64,000 nucleotides of DNA, taken from CAZIOH01 sp964540815 (lineage in GTDB: Bacteria; Myxococcota_A; Polyangia; Fen-1088). Shown here one piece after another: positions 16,593 to 25,808 of this stretch. Every line of letters starts with the position of its first letter. Positions within the stretch are counted from its first letter, which is position 1. The position numbers and the translations under genes were made by a program. The notes beneath the pieces are model-generated. The model saw nothing but the letters and a program-made list of their open reading frames with translations, was not told where the DNA came from and searched no databases. The stretch is taken from contig CAZIOH010000013.1 of assembly GCA_964540815.1 (NCBI GenBank), positions 1-64,000 on the forward strand. Direction: 5' to 3'.

Positions 16593-16873
16593 CTCACGGC
16601 CTCGGGCTCCGTGTCGGGCGGCCGGCCGAGAGCCATTGGCCTCGGACCTCGGACGCGTCGACGGGGCGCTTTCCCGGCGTCGACCGTCGGTGGTACTTGA
16701 CAAGTTCGCTGGCCGTCATCAAATGGTTGCGGGCACGATCTGCCACCCGCCCCCGGCGCAGGACGACCATCCTCGGCTTGGCCAGGGGGGCCGGCCGGTC
16801 CGTGGACGGTGCCGGCCGAGGGTGGCACAAAGGCCTCGCACTCACTTAGACGTAGGTTACGAAAGGGGACCGC
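16593..16873. promoter_or_regulatory. Intergenic region upstream of the 5'-nucleotidase
   Basis: There is no gene in these 281 bp. TTGACA at 16697-16702 is a perfect -35 hexamer, but the sequence 17 bp downstream is a poor -10. GAAAGGGGAC directly before the ATG at 16874 is a good ribosome binding site. Confidence 0.3.
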
Positions 16874-18976
16874 ATGGCGACGGAATCGGGCGCAACCGCA
16901 ACGGCAGGTGCAACCGCAGCGAAAGGTCACCTTCGACCAGCGTCAGGGCCGCTTGCCCCGCGTCTGGCAACTCGCCGGAGCGAACCCCGTCGGTGGATGC
17001 TCGCGGCCGTGGCCCCGATCGCCCTGACGGTGGTCACCGCCATGGCGGGCGCCGGCTGTGGCAAGGACAAGCCCTGCACGATCACCCCGGTCGACGGCGG
17101 CACGGGGGGCGCCGGTGCCAAGGGTGGGGGCGGTGGGGCCGGTGGGGGCTTCGGCGGGGGAGTGGGCGCCGGCGGTGCGGCGGGCGGCGGAGGTGTCGGC
17201 GTGGCACACAGCCTGGTCATTCTGCACACCAACGATATTCACTCGCATCTGATGGGGGACGGCCCCGAGGCGGACTACACGCCCGCGACGCCGAACGATG
17301 ACACCACCCAGGGCGGGCTCGCTCGCCTCTTCGTCGCGGTCAACCAAGCTCGCGCCCAGGCCACGAGCTCCGGAAAGGAGGTGCTGCTCCTCGACGCCGG
17401 CGACTTCATGATGGGCTCGCTCTTTCACTTCCTCGCGGCCAACAGCGCGGCCGAGCTGACCCTCATGAAGGCCCTCCAGTACGACGCCACGACCATCGGA
17501 AACCACGAGCTCGACTGGACCCCGACCGGCCTGGCCGGCATCCTGGCCGCCGCCACCAAGGGGGGTGCCACCACCGTGCCTATCGTGGCGAGCAACCTGA
17601 ACTTCAGCGACACCGATCTCAGGGACGACACGCTCAAGGCCTTCTGGGACGCTGGCGTGATCCAGAAGAAGCTGATCAAGACGGTGGGTGGGCTCAAGGT
17701 CGGCATATTCGGCCTGCTCGGCAAGGACGCGGTCCAGGTCACGCCGCAGGCCGCGCCACTCACCTTCGACCCGATCGCGACGGCGGCGGCCGCCATGGTC
17801 ACGCAGCTGCGGGGAACGGACAAGGTCGATCTGGTGATCGCGCTGTCGCACTCGGGCATCTACAGCGACGGGACCGGCGAGGACACCGACCTGGCCAAGG
17901 CGGTGTCGGGCATCGACGTCATCGTCAGCGGCCACACCCACGACACGCTCTCCCAGCCGGTCAAGGTCAACAACACGCTCATCGTGACGGCGGGCTCGTA
18001 TGGGCACTTCCTCGGGGATCTCGATCTGACCGTCACGCCCTCCACCACCCCGGGTGGGATCGCGAGCATCACGGTCAACGGTTACACCCTCGGGGCCATC
18101 GACGACACCATCACCGGGGATGCGACCACGCAGGGCGTGGTCGACCAGTACATCGCCGGGATCGACACGGCGCTCGCACCGCTGTCCTCCCCACCTCTCT
18201 CCTACCGGGGCGTCGTGGCCTCGACCACCAGCGATCTCACCTTGCCGAAGTACGCCGAGGCCCCGATCGGGAACCTGGTGGTGGACGCGTACCGGGCCGT
18301 GGCGGGGGCCCTGATCCCGACCGGCGAGGCGCCGATCGTCGCGGCCTTCGAGGGCAACGGGCAGCTGCGGTCGATCATCGCCAAGGGCAAGACCGGCAAG
18401 ATCTGGCTCGCCGATCTGTATCGGGTCACGCCGCTCGGGCTCGGCCCCGACATGCACCCGGGCTCTCCGCTCGTGTCGTTCTACCTGAACGCCAAGGACA
18501 TCGCCTCGGGCCTCGAGCTCGGGGGGGCCAAGGCGGGTGAGGGGATCGACGACCAGTACTTCCTCCAGATCTCGGGGTTGAAGGTCACCTACGACATGAC
18601 CAAGCCGCTGTTCGGGCGGGTGGCGAGCGTGAGCCTGGTCGACTCGGCCGGGGTCGAGACGGTCCTCGACAAGACCAACACGACCAAGTGCTACCGGGTC
18701 GTGGCCACGAACTTCGTCGCGGGCCTGCTGGGGGTGGTGCAGGTCTTCACCAAGAATGTCCTGTCGGTCACGGCCAAGGCCGCCGACTGCGCGACGCCCG
18801 TCGATCCCACCCAGCAGTTCGTGGATGCCGATCCCACGACGGCCGGCGTCCAGGAGCTCAAGCAGTGGCAGGCAGTCCTGAAGTACGTGTCGAAGTTCCC
18901 GGATACCGACGGGGACTCGATCCCCGACCTGCCCCCATCGCTGGCGCAGCCCATGGGGCGGATCATCAAGAACTGA
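16874..18976 (+). CDS. 5'-nucleotidase/metallophosphatase lipoprotein (UshA-like)
   Basis: This 700-aa exported lipoprotein has lipobox MAGAGC, then a Gly-rich linker to about 110. The calcineurin-like metallophosphatase domain shows HTNDIHSH (NDIH from 120), DAGDFMMGS, GNHELD (209-214), SHSG and GHTHD (353-357), supplying the two-metal site. The C-terminal 5'-nucleotidase substrate domain includes NLVVDAYRAV, FEGNGQLRS and LYRVTPLG. Such enzymes hydrolyse nucleotides or related phosphoesters outside the cell to release nucleosides and phosphate. The nucleoside-type ABC transporter at 61350 could take up such products, but it is distant, so any link is inference. Confidence 0.9.
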   Translation: MATESGATATAGATAAKGHLRPASGPLAPRLATRRSEPRRWMLAAVAPIALTVVTAMAGAGCGKDKPCTITPVDGGTGGAGAKGGGGGAGGGFGGGVGAGGAAGGGGVGVAHSLVILHTNDIHSHLMGDGPEADYTPATPNDDTTQGGLARLFVAVNQARAQATSSGKEVLLLDAGDFMMGSLFHFLAANSAAELTLMKALQYDATTIGNHELDWTPTGLAGILAAATKGGATTVPIVASNLNFSDTDLRDDTLKAFWDAGVIQKKLIKTVGGLKVGIFGLLGKDAVQVTPQAAPLTFDPIATAAAAMVTQLRGTDKVDLVIALSHSGIYSDGTGEDTDLAKAVSGIDVIVSGHTHDTLSQPVKVNNTLIVTAGSYGHFLGDLDLTVTPSTTPGGIASITVNGYTLGAIDDTITGDATTQGVVDQYIAGIDTALAPLSSPPLSYRGVVASTTSDLTLPKYAEAPIGNLVVDAYRAVAGALIPTGEAPIVAAFEGNGQLRSIIAKGKTGKIWLADLYRVTPLGLGPDMHPGSPLVSFYLNAKDIASGLELGGAKAGEGIDDQYFLQISGLKVTYDMTKPLFGRVASVSLVDSAGVETVLDKTNTTKCYRVVATNFVAGLLGVVQVFTKNVLSVTAKAADCATPVDPTQQFVDADPTTAGVQELKQWQAVLKYVSKFPDTDGDSIPDLPPSLAQPMGRIIKN

Positions 18977-19049
18977 GCAGCCCGCTGCTCTCCGCTCTCC
19001 ATCCAACCACCCGCACCCCGCACCGCGCCTCGGCAGACAGGCGGACCGC

Positions 19050-20507
19050 ATGAGAAGTCACGAGCCTCTGGAGTTGGACTCGAGCCGGCGGGGATCGGGC
19101 CAGCGCCTGCTCCCCGTCGTCTGCCTGCTGGGCGTGGCTGGCCTCGGCTGCACGCCCAGCATCGCGGACGATCCAGTCCCCGACGAGATGCAGTTCGATA
19201 CCGAGGTGTCTCCGCAACGGGTGCCGGAGCCGTCGGGGCTGATCGTGAGCCCCACCACCGGGCACCTGGATTTCAGCCTGGCCGGCACGCCCGTCCCGGC
19301 GGATTGCACCCAGCCGGGCGCCGTGCCCGAGGCGCAGTGTGAATTCCTCACCTATCTCCAGTCGCTCGATGGATACCCGACCTCGTCGCACGCCCGCGCG
19401 CCGACCACGGCGGCCGCGCTCGTGCCCTCGACCCTGACGGTGGGCGAGAACGTGGTGGTGGTCGACGCCTCGGGGGCGGCGATCACGGGGATTCAAGCGG
19501 CCTTCGACCCGGTCGCGCGCTACGTGACGGTCGCGCCGGACGCGCAGCGCCGGCGCTGGACGGTCGGCACGTCCTACTGGCTGGCGATTCGCGGCTACGC
19601 AACCGGCGTGCGCTCCGAGCCGGCGGATGGCACCGGCTCGCCGGCCGCCACCGCGGCCGGAAACGAGATCGTCGCGTCTCCCACCCAGTTCTTGCTCAAG
19701 CAGGAGTCCGCGCTGACCTGCGGGGTCTCCACGCCCGCCGAGCTCACCACGACATGCCCGGCCTTCGAGCTCCTCGACCAGCCCCCACGGACACCGGCGG
19801 CGGCCGCCGCCGCGGTCTTTCAGCTGGAGCAGATCCGCGCGGCCTATGTCGCGCTCGGGGCCTGGGATCGGATCGCCGCCGCCGGGCTCCCCAAGGATGA
19901 GGTCGCGATCCTGTGGGGCTTTCCGATCCATTCGGGCTCGGTCGCCGAGCTGGATCCGACGGCCGGGATCGTTCCTCAGATCACGGGCGCGGACGAGATT
20001 CACGTCGGGGTTCAAGGCAGCGTCGATCCCGCCACCGTGACTCCGTTCATCGTCGCCAAGGCGCTCGGCTCGGTGGTGGTGATGGATCTGACGGCGGCGG
20101 CGGCCGGGGATCTGGTGGCCGGCTTTCCGCCGGTGGCCGCGTCGTACGTGCCAACCTCTGTCGCAGGCGGTGACACCGTGGATGGAAACATCGTGATCAA
20201 GGCGACCGCGCCGTTCGTTCCCGGGCACCAGTACGGGATCTTCCTGCAGAACACCCTCCACAACACCGCCGGCCAGCCTCTGGTTCCGGCGCCCGTGTCG
20301 AAGCTGCTCACCCTCCGCGGCGCGCTGGTGGACGCCGGCGGGCACAGCACGGTGTCGGCGGTGGGGGACACGGACGCTGCCGCGCTCGAGGTCGGCCGCC
20401 AGGGGCTGGCTGCCCTGTTCAACGATCCGACCTTCAGCGCGCTGACCGGGATCTCCCGCGACAGCCTGGTCTACTGCTACGCCTTCCCGTTCCCGGTGAT
20501 GCAGTGA
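19050..20507 (+). CDS. Lipoprotein resembling the N-terminal domain of VolA/Pla-1-type lipases
   Basis: This 485-aa lipoprotein has lipobox GVAGLGC at about residue 33. The body resembles the bacterial virulence-factor lipase N-terminal domain: a short proline-rich start, GHLDFSL, LQSLDGYPTSS, an Ig-like stretch with VVVVDASG, and WTVGTSYWLAIRGYATG. Full family members are longer and carry an alpha/beta-hydrolase domain. Here no GxSxG motif is seen and the protein ends early. In Vibrio, VolA is a surface lipoprotein encoded next to fadL. The same pairing is seen here, since the FadL-type gene overlaps by 4 nt. Role: probably a surface lipid-binding partner of the porin. Confidence 0.55.
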   Translation: MRSHEPLELDSSRRGSGQRLLPVVCLLGVAGLGCTPSIADDPVPDEMQFDTEVSPQRVPEPSGLIVSPTTGHLDFSLAGTPVPADCTQPGAVPEAQCEFLTYLQSLDGYPTSSHARAPTTAAALVPSTLTVGENVVVVDASGAAITGIQAAFDPVARYVTVAPDAQRRRWTVGTSYWLAIRGYATGVRSEPADGTGSPAATAAGNEIVASPTQFLLKQESALTCGVSTPAELTTTCPAFELLDQPPRTPAAAAAAVFQLEQIRAAYVALGAWDRIAAAGLPKDEVAILWGFPIHSGSVAELDPTAGIVPQITGADEIHVGVQGSVDPATVTPFIVAKALGSVVVMDLTAAAAGDLVAGFPPVAASYVPTSVAGGDTVDGNIVIKATAPFVPGHQYGIFLQNTLHNTAGQPLVPAPVSKLLTLRGALVDAGGHSTVSAVGDTDAAALEVGRQGLAALFNDPTFSALTGISRDSLVYCYAFPFPVMQ

Positions 20508-21793
20508 GGAGCGGGCCTTCGGCTGGTCGCTCCCTCTGCCGGCCCGCGGGGCTCTCCCGGCGGAGGTATCGGGGCGTGCTGGCGCTGGCTGCCTCGGCAC
20601 TCCTCGCGGCCGGCCTCGAGGGTGGGGCGGGGGCGGCCGGGTTCTTGATCTACGACATCTCGGGAGAGGCGCTCGGCCGGGCGTCCGCCCACAGCGCGAG
20701 CGTCTCGGACGCCTCGGCGGTCTGGTTCAACCCGGCCCGCCTCGCGTTCCTCGGAGGCAGCTCCGCCTCGGTGGGTGCGGTCTTCGTCACCGCCCGCTCG
20801 AGCTTCACCCCCGCGGACGGCACCCCCACCACCGACAGCAAGCGCGGGAACAACGTCTTGCCGACGTTCTACGCCCACGCCGCCCTGTCCGATCGGGTGG
20901 CGCTCGGCATGGGCGGGTACACCGCCTTTGGCATCGGGATCGACTGGCCGGCGAACTGGGCCGGTCGAGAAAATGCGATTGGTGCTTCGCTTCAGACCTT
21001 CGCGCTCAACCCCACCCTGGCGGTCAAGCTGCACCCGCTGGTCGGCCTCGCGGCCGGCTTCGATGCGATCCGCGCGGCGGTGGATTTTCGCACCGGGTTG
21101 CCGACCCTGGTCGGGGGGGATGTCCGCCTCGGGGGCGGGACCTGGGGGTACGGCTGGAACGCCGCCCTCCAGCTCAACGCGATCCCCGAGCGCCTGCACT
21201 TCGCCCTCACCTATCGCAGCCGCGTAGAGCTCGACTTCGCCGGCCGCGCCGACTTTCGCCCCGACCACATCGAGTTCACGCGCATGCTGCCCGACCAGGG
21301 CGGCAACGCCACCATCACCTTGCCCGACATCCTGACGGTGGGGATCATGGGCCGCCCACGCCCCGACGTGACGCTGGGGCTCGACGCCAACTGGGTCCGC
21401 TGGACCTCGTACAGCGCCGTCCACATCAACTTCGACACGGCCCCGGACAAGGTCCTGCGTCCGGATGGCCACGACGGATGGACCTTGCGGGCGGGGGTGG
21501 ACTGGGCGACGTTCTTCTGCGAGGGCCTCCACCTGCGAACCGGGCTGATCCTGGATCAGAGCGCGGTCCCGTCGACCGGGCTCGGTCCCGGTCTGCCGGA
21601 CGCCAACCGGGTGGACGTGGCGGCCGGCGTGGGGTACGCGCGGGGTGCCTTCAAGGTGGACCTCGGATACCTGCTGGTTCTGTTTCTGGCCGCCGATGCC
21701 ACCGGCGGTATCGAGGGTCCCGTGGGTCGCTATTCCACCACCGCCAATCTCATCGGCCTGACCTTCACCGTCTCGACGCCGGTCGGGCTCTGA
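20504..21793 (+). CDS. FadL/OmpP1/TodX-type outer-membrane transporter
   Basis: This 429-aa outer-membrane beta-barrel has a signal peptide ending near GAGAAG. The mature N-terminus GFLIYDISGEALGRASA and SVSDASAVWFNPA is the FadL hatch signature. FNPTLAVKL-like strands, LTYRSRVELDFAG and LPDILTVGIMGRP are also typical. FadL proteins move long-chain fatty acids or other hydrophobics across the outer membrane by lateral diffusion. The GTG start overlaps the preceding stop as GTGA, so translation is probably coupled to the lipase-N-like lipoprotein. It ends in a beta-strand (GLTFTVSTPVGL), as barrels do. Family confident, substrate inferred. Confidence 0.88.
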   Translation: MRSGPSAGRSLCRPAGLSRRRYRGVLALAASALLAAGLEGGAGAAGFLIYDISGEALGRASAHSASVSDASAVWFNPARLAFLGGSSASVGAVFVTARSSFTPADGTPTTDSKRGNNVLPTFYAHAALSDRVALGMGGYTAFGIGIDWPANWAGRENAIGASLQTFALNPTLAVKLHPLVGLAAGFDAIRAAVDFRTGLPTLVGGDVRLGGGTWGYGWNAALQLNAIPERLHFALTYRSRVELDFAGRADFRPDHIEFTRMLPDQGGNATITLPDILTVGIMGRPRPDVTLGLDANWVRWTSYSAVHINFDTAPDKVLRPDGHDGWTLRAGVDWATFFCEGLHLRTGLILDQSAVPSTGLGPGLPDANRVDVAAGVGYARGAFKVDLGYLLVLFLAADATGGIEGPVGRYSTTANLIGLTFTVSTPVGL

Positions 21794-21959
21794 GGGCGGC
21801 CGCGCGCCCGGCCCCGCCGGTTTCGGGCGCTCCGGCGCGCTTGGCCTCGGACGGCCCTCCGTCACGACCGACGCGAGTGTGTATGTGCTGGCCCACCATG
21901 TGGGAGAGCGGGGAGGGGTTCGGCCTTACGATCTCCTGCGATCCGCCGATGTCCTCGGC

Positions 21960-23636
21960 ATGGGCATGTTTCATTCGTCGACCTTCCACTCGAGCCGGTC
22001 GTCCTCGAGGGTGGGGTTCAAATCGATGGCGCTGGGTCTCGCCCTTGGCGCGTTCACCCTTCCCCCGATGGTGGGTCGCGCGGCCGCGGAGCAGGCCGAG
22101 CCAGCCATCACGGGGACTGGCAAGGACGCCGACTACCTGCGCTCGGTTCATTCCAAGATCCACGCCAACTGGGTCGATGGATTCATTCGCATGTCGCCGT
22201 ACAGCGAGCTCGGCCCGACGACCTCTCAGCGCGAGGTCACGCTGCGCCTGGCGGTTCGCTGGGACGGGACCATCGAGGCGGCCGACGTCGAGAAGCACTC
22301 CGACTCGGCGGACTTCGACGCGGCGGCGCTCAACGCCATCCTGATCTCGGGGCCCTTTCCTCCGCCCGTCGAGGTCCTGGCCGACGACGGGCTCGCCCAC
22401 CTGCGCTGGCGCCTCGCGCGCGACTTTCGCCTCTGCGCCTCGGGGGAGGTGATCCGGGTCGAGTTCCCGCTGCAGATGGCCCTGCCCAATCTCACCGCGC
22501 GTGGGTTGCTCGAGGAGGCGGTGCGCCGGATGCGAGACGAGCTCACGCACCAGGGCTTCGCGGCTGGCGACTTCATCACGCCCTTCGCGCGCCAGTGGCT
22601 CGGCCGACCGAACCTCAGCACCGATCTCGACACCCGGGCCGCGGCGGCGCTGGCGCAGGGCGGTGACCGGAAGCAGTCCCTGGTGCTCGAGAAGTCGCTG
22701 CCGCTCGCCCAGGTCTCCCCCATCGCGGCGGTGGCCCTCGACCACCTCGGGGCCGACGTGGGGGGCCTGCTCAATCAGGCAACCACCTCCGATCCCAGCA
22801 CGAGCCGCATGCACGCCGCGGTGGCGGCGCTCCGCGCGGTGCCGACGGCGGCTGCCGGGTGTGCGGCCTGCGTCGAGGGCATGGTGATGGCCGCCCGCGA
22901 TCCGCGCCAGCCCGCGGCGGCCCGGGCCCAGATGATCGAGATCCTGGCGCGGCTCGAACCGCGCGCCGACGCCGTCGCGACCGCCCTCGGCCAGCTGACG
23001 ACCGATCCGGCCCCGCCGGTGCGCGCGGCCGCGCTGCTCGCGACCTTGCCGCCGGGGCGCAGCCACATCGGCGTGCTGCGGATGGCGGCCCTCCTTCATG
23101 ATCCCTCTCCCGACATTCGCGCGGCGGCCGCCGCCGGCGTTCTGCGGGCGGGCGGCGAGGCCGGGCTCGAGCAACTCTACCTGCTCTCACGCGACAAGGA
23201 TGCGCGCCCGCTGGTGGCCGCCGCCGCCGAGCTCGGTCGCATGTCGAGCGAGGATTCGGCCGCGCTGCTCGGGCGCCTCTTGCGCCGGCCCGAGAAGAGC
23301 GTGCGCGTCGCGGTCGTCCGGGCCCTCGCCAGCCGCAGCGATCCGGCGGCCCGCAAGCTGGTGGACCCGGTGCTCGCCGAGGCCCGCCGGAACGCCGCCG
23401 AGGACCCCGCGATCCGCGAGCTGGTGATCCCCTCGGCCAGCCCGGAGGATCTCGCCAGCATGGCCCTCGACCCGCGCCTCGGGCTCAGGGTGTATCACGC
23501 CTGGCTCCGGGCCAACGATCGCACCAGCGCCGGGCGCTGGCTGCTCGACAACCTGCTCCAGCTCACGCCCGAGGATCGCATCGCCGTGCTCGGCGACTGG
23601 ATCGCCGTCCCTCCGACCTACGCCGCGCGCAAGTAA
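21960..23636 (+). CDS. TonB C-terminal-like domain fused to HEAT-type repeats
   Basis: The protein is 558 aa from ATG 21960; the start is uncertain because no good ribosome binding site is seen. A hydrophobic segment (MALGLALGAFTLPPM) near residue 23 suggests export or anchoring. Residues about 60-135 (YLRSVHSKIHANWVDGF, then REVTLRLAVRWDGTIEAADVEKHS) match the TonB/TolA C-terminal fold that contacts outer-membrane partners. The remainder, from about 235, is Ala/Leu-rich alpha-helical repeats of HEAT type (for example ADAVATALGQLTTDPAPPVR). It could link an energised inner-membrane system to an envelope partner, but no ExbB/ExbD genes are nearby and the fusion is unusual. Confidence 0.6.
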   Translation: MGMFHSSTFHSSRSSSRVGFKSMALGLALGAFTLPPMVGRAAAEQAEPAITGTGKDADYLRSVHSKIHANWVDGFIRMSPYSELGPTTSQREVTLRLAVRWDGTIEAADVEKHSDSADFDAAALNAILISGPFPPPVEVLADDGLAHLRWRLARDFRLCASGEVIRVEFPLQMALPNLTARGLLEEAVRRMRDELTHQGFAAGDFITPFARQWLGRPNLSTDLDTRAAAALAQGGDRKQSLVLEKSLPLAQVSPIAAVALDHLGADVGGLLNQATTSDPSTSRMHAAVAALRAVPTAAAGCAACVEGMVMAARDPRQPAAARAQMIEILARLEPRADAVATALGQLTTDPAPPVRAAALLATLPPGRSHIGVLRMAALLHDPSPDIRAAAAAGVLRAGGEAGLEQLYLLSRDKDARPLVAAAAELGRMSSEDSAALLGRLLRRPEKSVRVAVVRALASRSDPAARKLVDPVLAEARRNAAEDPAIRELVIPSASPEDLASMALDPRLGLRVYHAWLRANDRTSAGRWLLDNLLQLTPEDRIAVLGDWIAVPPTYAARK

Positions 23637-23693
23637 CGACCACGCGGAGCCCCGACCACCCGCTCCCGCGGCCCGGGCCCCGCGGCCGCCTGC

Positions 23694-25736
23694 TCACGGC
23701 TCGCTGCCCCAGACCAGAAAACCGTTGTGGTAGAGGGTCACCTTCGGCCAGTCGCGAAGCGTGGCGACGGTGGGGTCGCAGGAGTAATCGTCGGCGAGAT
23801 TGGGCATGGTCCAGCCGCTCTCGTGGAAGGCCAGATCCATGGCACCGGTGGTGGTCCCGGCCGCGAGGACGCCGGCCTGGCTGGTGAATGCGATCTCGAG
23901 GTAACGATCCGCGAGCGGCCGCGCCGGAGTCACCGGGACGATGCGGGCCTGCAGGTTCACGCAGCTGAGGGCGAAGGTGAAGCAGCTCGGGGCCTCGTCG
24001 CTCCTCCCGTCGGACGAGAACCAGTAGCGAATCGTGAGCTCCGACAGCGGAACGGACACCGCGCCGACGGCCGAGATGAGGAGCCGCTCGGCCGACCACA
24101 GGCCGCCCTGGTCGATCGACAGGAAGCTGTACGACACCTTCCAGCAGGTCTGGCAGCCTCCTGCCGTGCACGCGCCAGCGAGGCAGTTGGCGTCCGCACA
24201 GTCGTTGGACACGCTGCACAGCTTGCCGTCGGGGCAGCGGAACTGCGGCGCGCAGGTGCCGCCACAGTCGACGTCGGTCTCGCCGCCGTTGCGGACGCCA
24301 TCCTGGCAGGAGGGGGCCGCGCACACGTGCGTCGCGGGCGGGCAGACGCCGCTCGCGCAATCGGCGGCGACCGCGCAGGCCTTGCCGTTGGGACAGGCCG
24401 GGCAGCCACCGCCGCAGTCGACATCGGTCTCGAGGCCGTTGCGGAGCATGTCCCGGCACGTCGGCGCGGCACAGGTTCCGGTCATGCACACCCCGTCCAC
24501 GCAATCCACCGCCACCCGACACTTCCGCGCGGTGCCACACTTCATCGGGCAGGTGCCACCACAATCGACGTCGGTCTCGGGGCCATTGGCGACGAGATCC
24601 GTGCAGAGCGCCGCCTGGCAGAGCCCGCCCGCGCACACCTGACTCGTGCAGTCCGCGGCGACGAGGCAGCCCTTGCCGTCGGCGCAGGGTCGGCAGGCGC
24701 CGCCGCAGTCGACGTCGGTCTCCCGGCCGTTCCTGGCGGTGTCGCCGCAGCTCGCGGTCTGGCAGATCCCGAGCGTACAGATCCCATCCGCGCAGTTGGA
24801 TGCGACCGAGCCACAGCTTTGACCGGGGCCGCACGCGAGCGGACAGGAGCCGCCGCAATCGGTGTCGCTCTCGTCTCCGTTGCGGATGCCGTCGCCGCAC
24901 GATGACCCGAGGCAGATGCCACCCGGGCTGCAGCTCGCCGTCGCGCAGTCGCTGCCGGTGGCGCACCTGGCGCCGACCGCGCACCGACTGACGGGCGCAC
25001 AGGTCCCGCCACAGTCGGTGTCGGTCTCGGCGCCATTCCGGATCCCGTCGGTGCAGGAGGGGGGCTGGCAGATCCCGTCCGGGCCCATGCCCGCGCAGAT
25101 CCCGCTCGCGCAGTCGCCGGCGAGGTGGCAGCGCTGGCCGCTCGCGCAGGGGGAGCAACCCGATCCACCCCCGCAATCGAGATCGGATTCGGCGCCGTTC
25201 TCGATGCCGTCACCGCAGCTCGCGCTCTGGCACAGTCCCCCCGAGCAGCTGGCATCGATGCAGTCCCCGGCCTGCGCGCAGGTCTTTCCCGCCCCGCAGG
25301 CGGGACATCCCGAGGTTGGCCCCCCGCAGTCCACGTCGGATTCGCCGCCGTTTCGAACCAGATCCGTGCACGAGGCCACGGTGCAGCGCCGCTCGACGCA
25401 GAGCCGGCTCGCGCAGTCCCCGCCCGCGGCGCAAGACCTGCCGGCGGAGCAAGGCGCGCAAGGCCCGCCGCAGTCCACATCCGATTCGCCGCCGTTCGAC
25501 TGCTGGTCGTCGCAGGACGCCAGGGCAGCATCCGCAGCGTCGGGTCCAGACATCGAGCCACCGCCGTCGAGCCCGGCTCCTATCTCGACCCGCGCGTAGT
25601 GCGGGACCCCCTTGGTGCAGCCCACCGCCCCGCCGAGGAGCGCCGCGGCCGCGAGGGCCACGAGCCAGCAGCGACCGGCCTTCGGCTCCTGCTCGAACTT
25701 CGCCTTCCGCGGCTCTCCCGCACCCGATGAAAGCAT
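23694..25736 (-). CDS. Nine-repeat Cys-rich lipoprotein with C-terminal CBM3-like domain
   Basis: This 680-aa protein starts at ATG 25736, preceded by GGGAGGGAA. It has lipobox AVGC (Cys40). Residues about 75-520 hold nine modules of about 48 aa with the pattern C-D-x4-NGxExDxDCGG, then four or so further Cys. Nine copies of the DCGG core are countable. The last 150 residues match cellulose-binding CBM3: SVPLSELTIRYWFSSDG, ADRYLEIAFTSQAGVLAAGTT and DYSCDPTVATLRDWPK, then VTLYHNGFLVWGSEP. CBM3 modules bind crystalline cellulose or act as linkers in cellulases. The repeats look like a disulfide-rigid stalk. No catalytic domain is present, so an adhesin is the natural reading. Confidence 0.8.
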   Translation of the reverse strand: MLSSGAGEPRKAKFEQEPKAGRCWLVALAAAALLGGAVGCTKGVPHYARVEIGAGLDGGGSMSGPDAADAALASCDDQQSNGGESDVDCGGPCAPCSAGRSCAAGGDCASRLCVERRCTVASCTDLVRNGGESDVDCGGPTSGCPACGAGKTCAQAGDCIDASCSGGLCQSASCGDGIENGAESDLDCGGGSGCSPCASGQRCHLAGDCASGICAGMGPDGICQPPSCTDGIRNGAETDTDCGGTCAPVSRCAVGARCATGSDCATASCSPGGICLGSSCGDGIRNGDESDTDCGGSCPLACGPGQSCGSVASNCADGICTLGICQTASCGDTARNGRETDVDCGGACRPCADGKGCLVAADCTSQVCAGGLCQAALCTDLVANGPETDVDCGGTCPMKCGTARKCRVAVDCVDGVCMTGTCAAPTCRDMLRNGLETDVDCGGGCPACPNGKACAVAADCASGVCPPATHVCAAPSCQDGVRNGGETDVDCGGTCAPQFRCPDGKLCSVSNDCADANCLAGACTAGGCQTCWKVSYSFLSIDQGGLWSAERLLISAVGAVSVPLSELTIRYWFSSDGRSDEAPSCFTFALSCVNLQARIVPVTPARPLADRYLEIAFTSQAGVLAAGTTTGAMDLAFHESGWTMPNLADDYSCDPTVATLRDWPKVTLYHNGFLVWGSEP

Positions 25737-25808
25737 GTTCCCTCCCTCGCGGGCCGCTGCACCCGCACGCGACCGATCGGCACGCCCTTCCACCCGCCCC
25801 AGGCGCGA

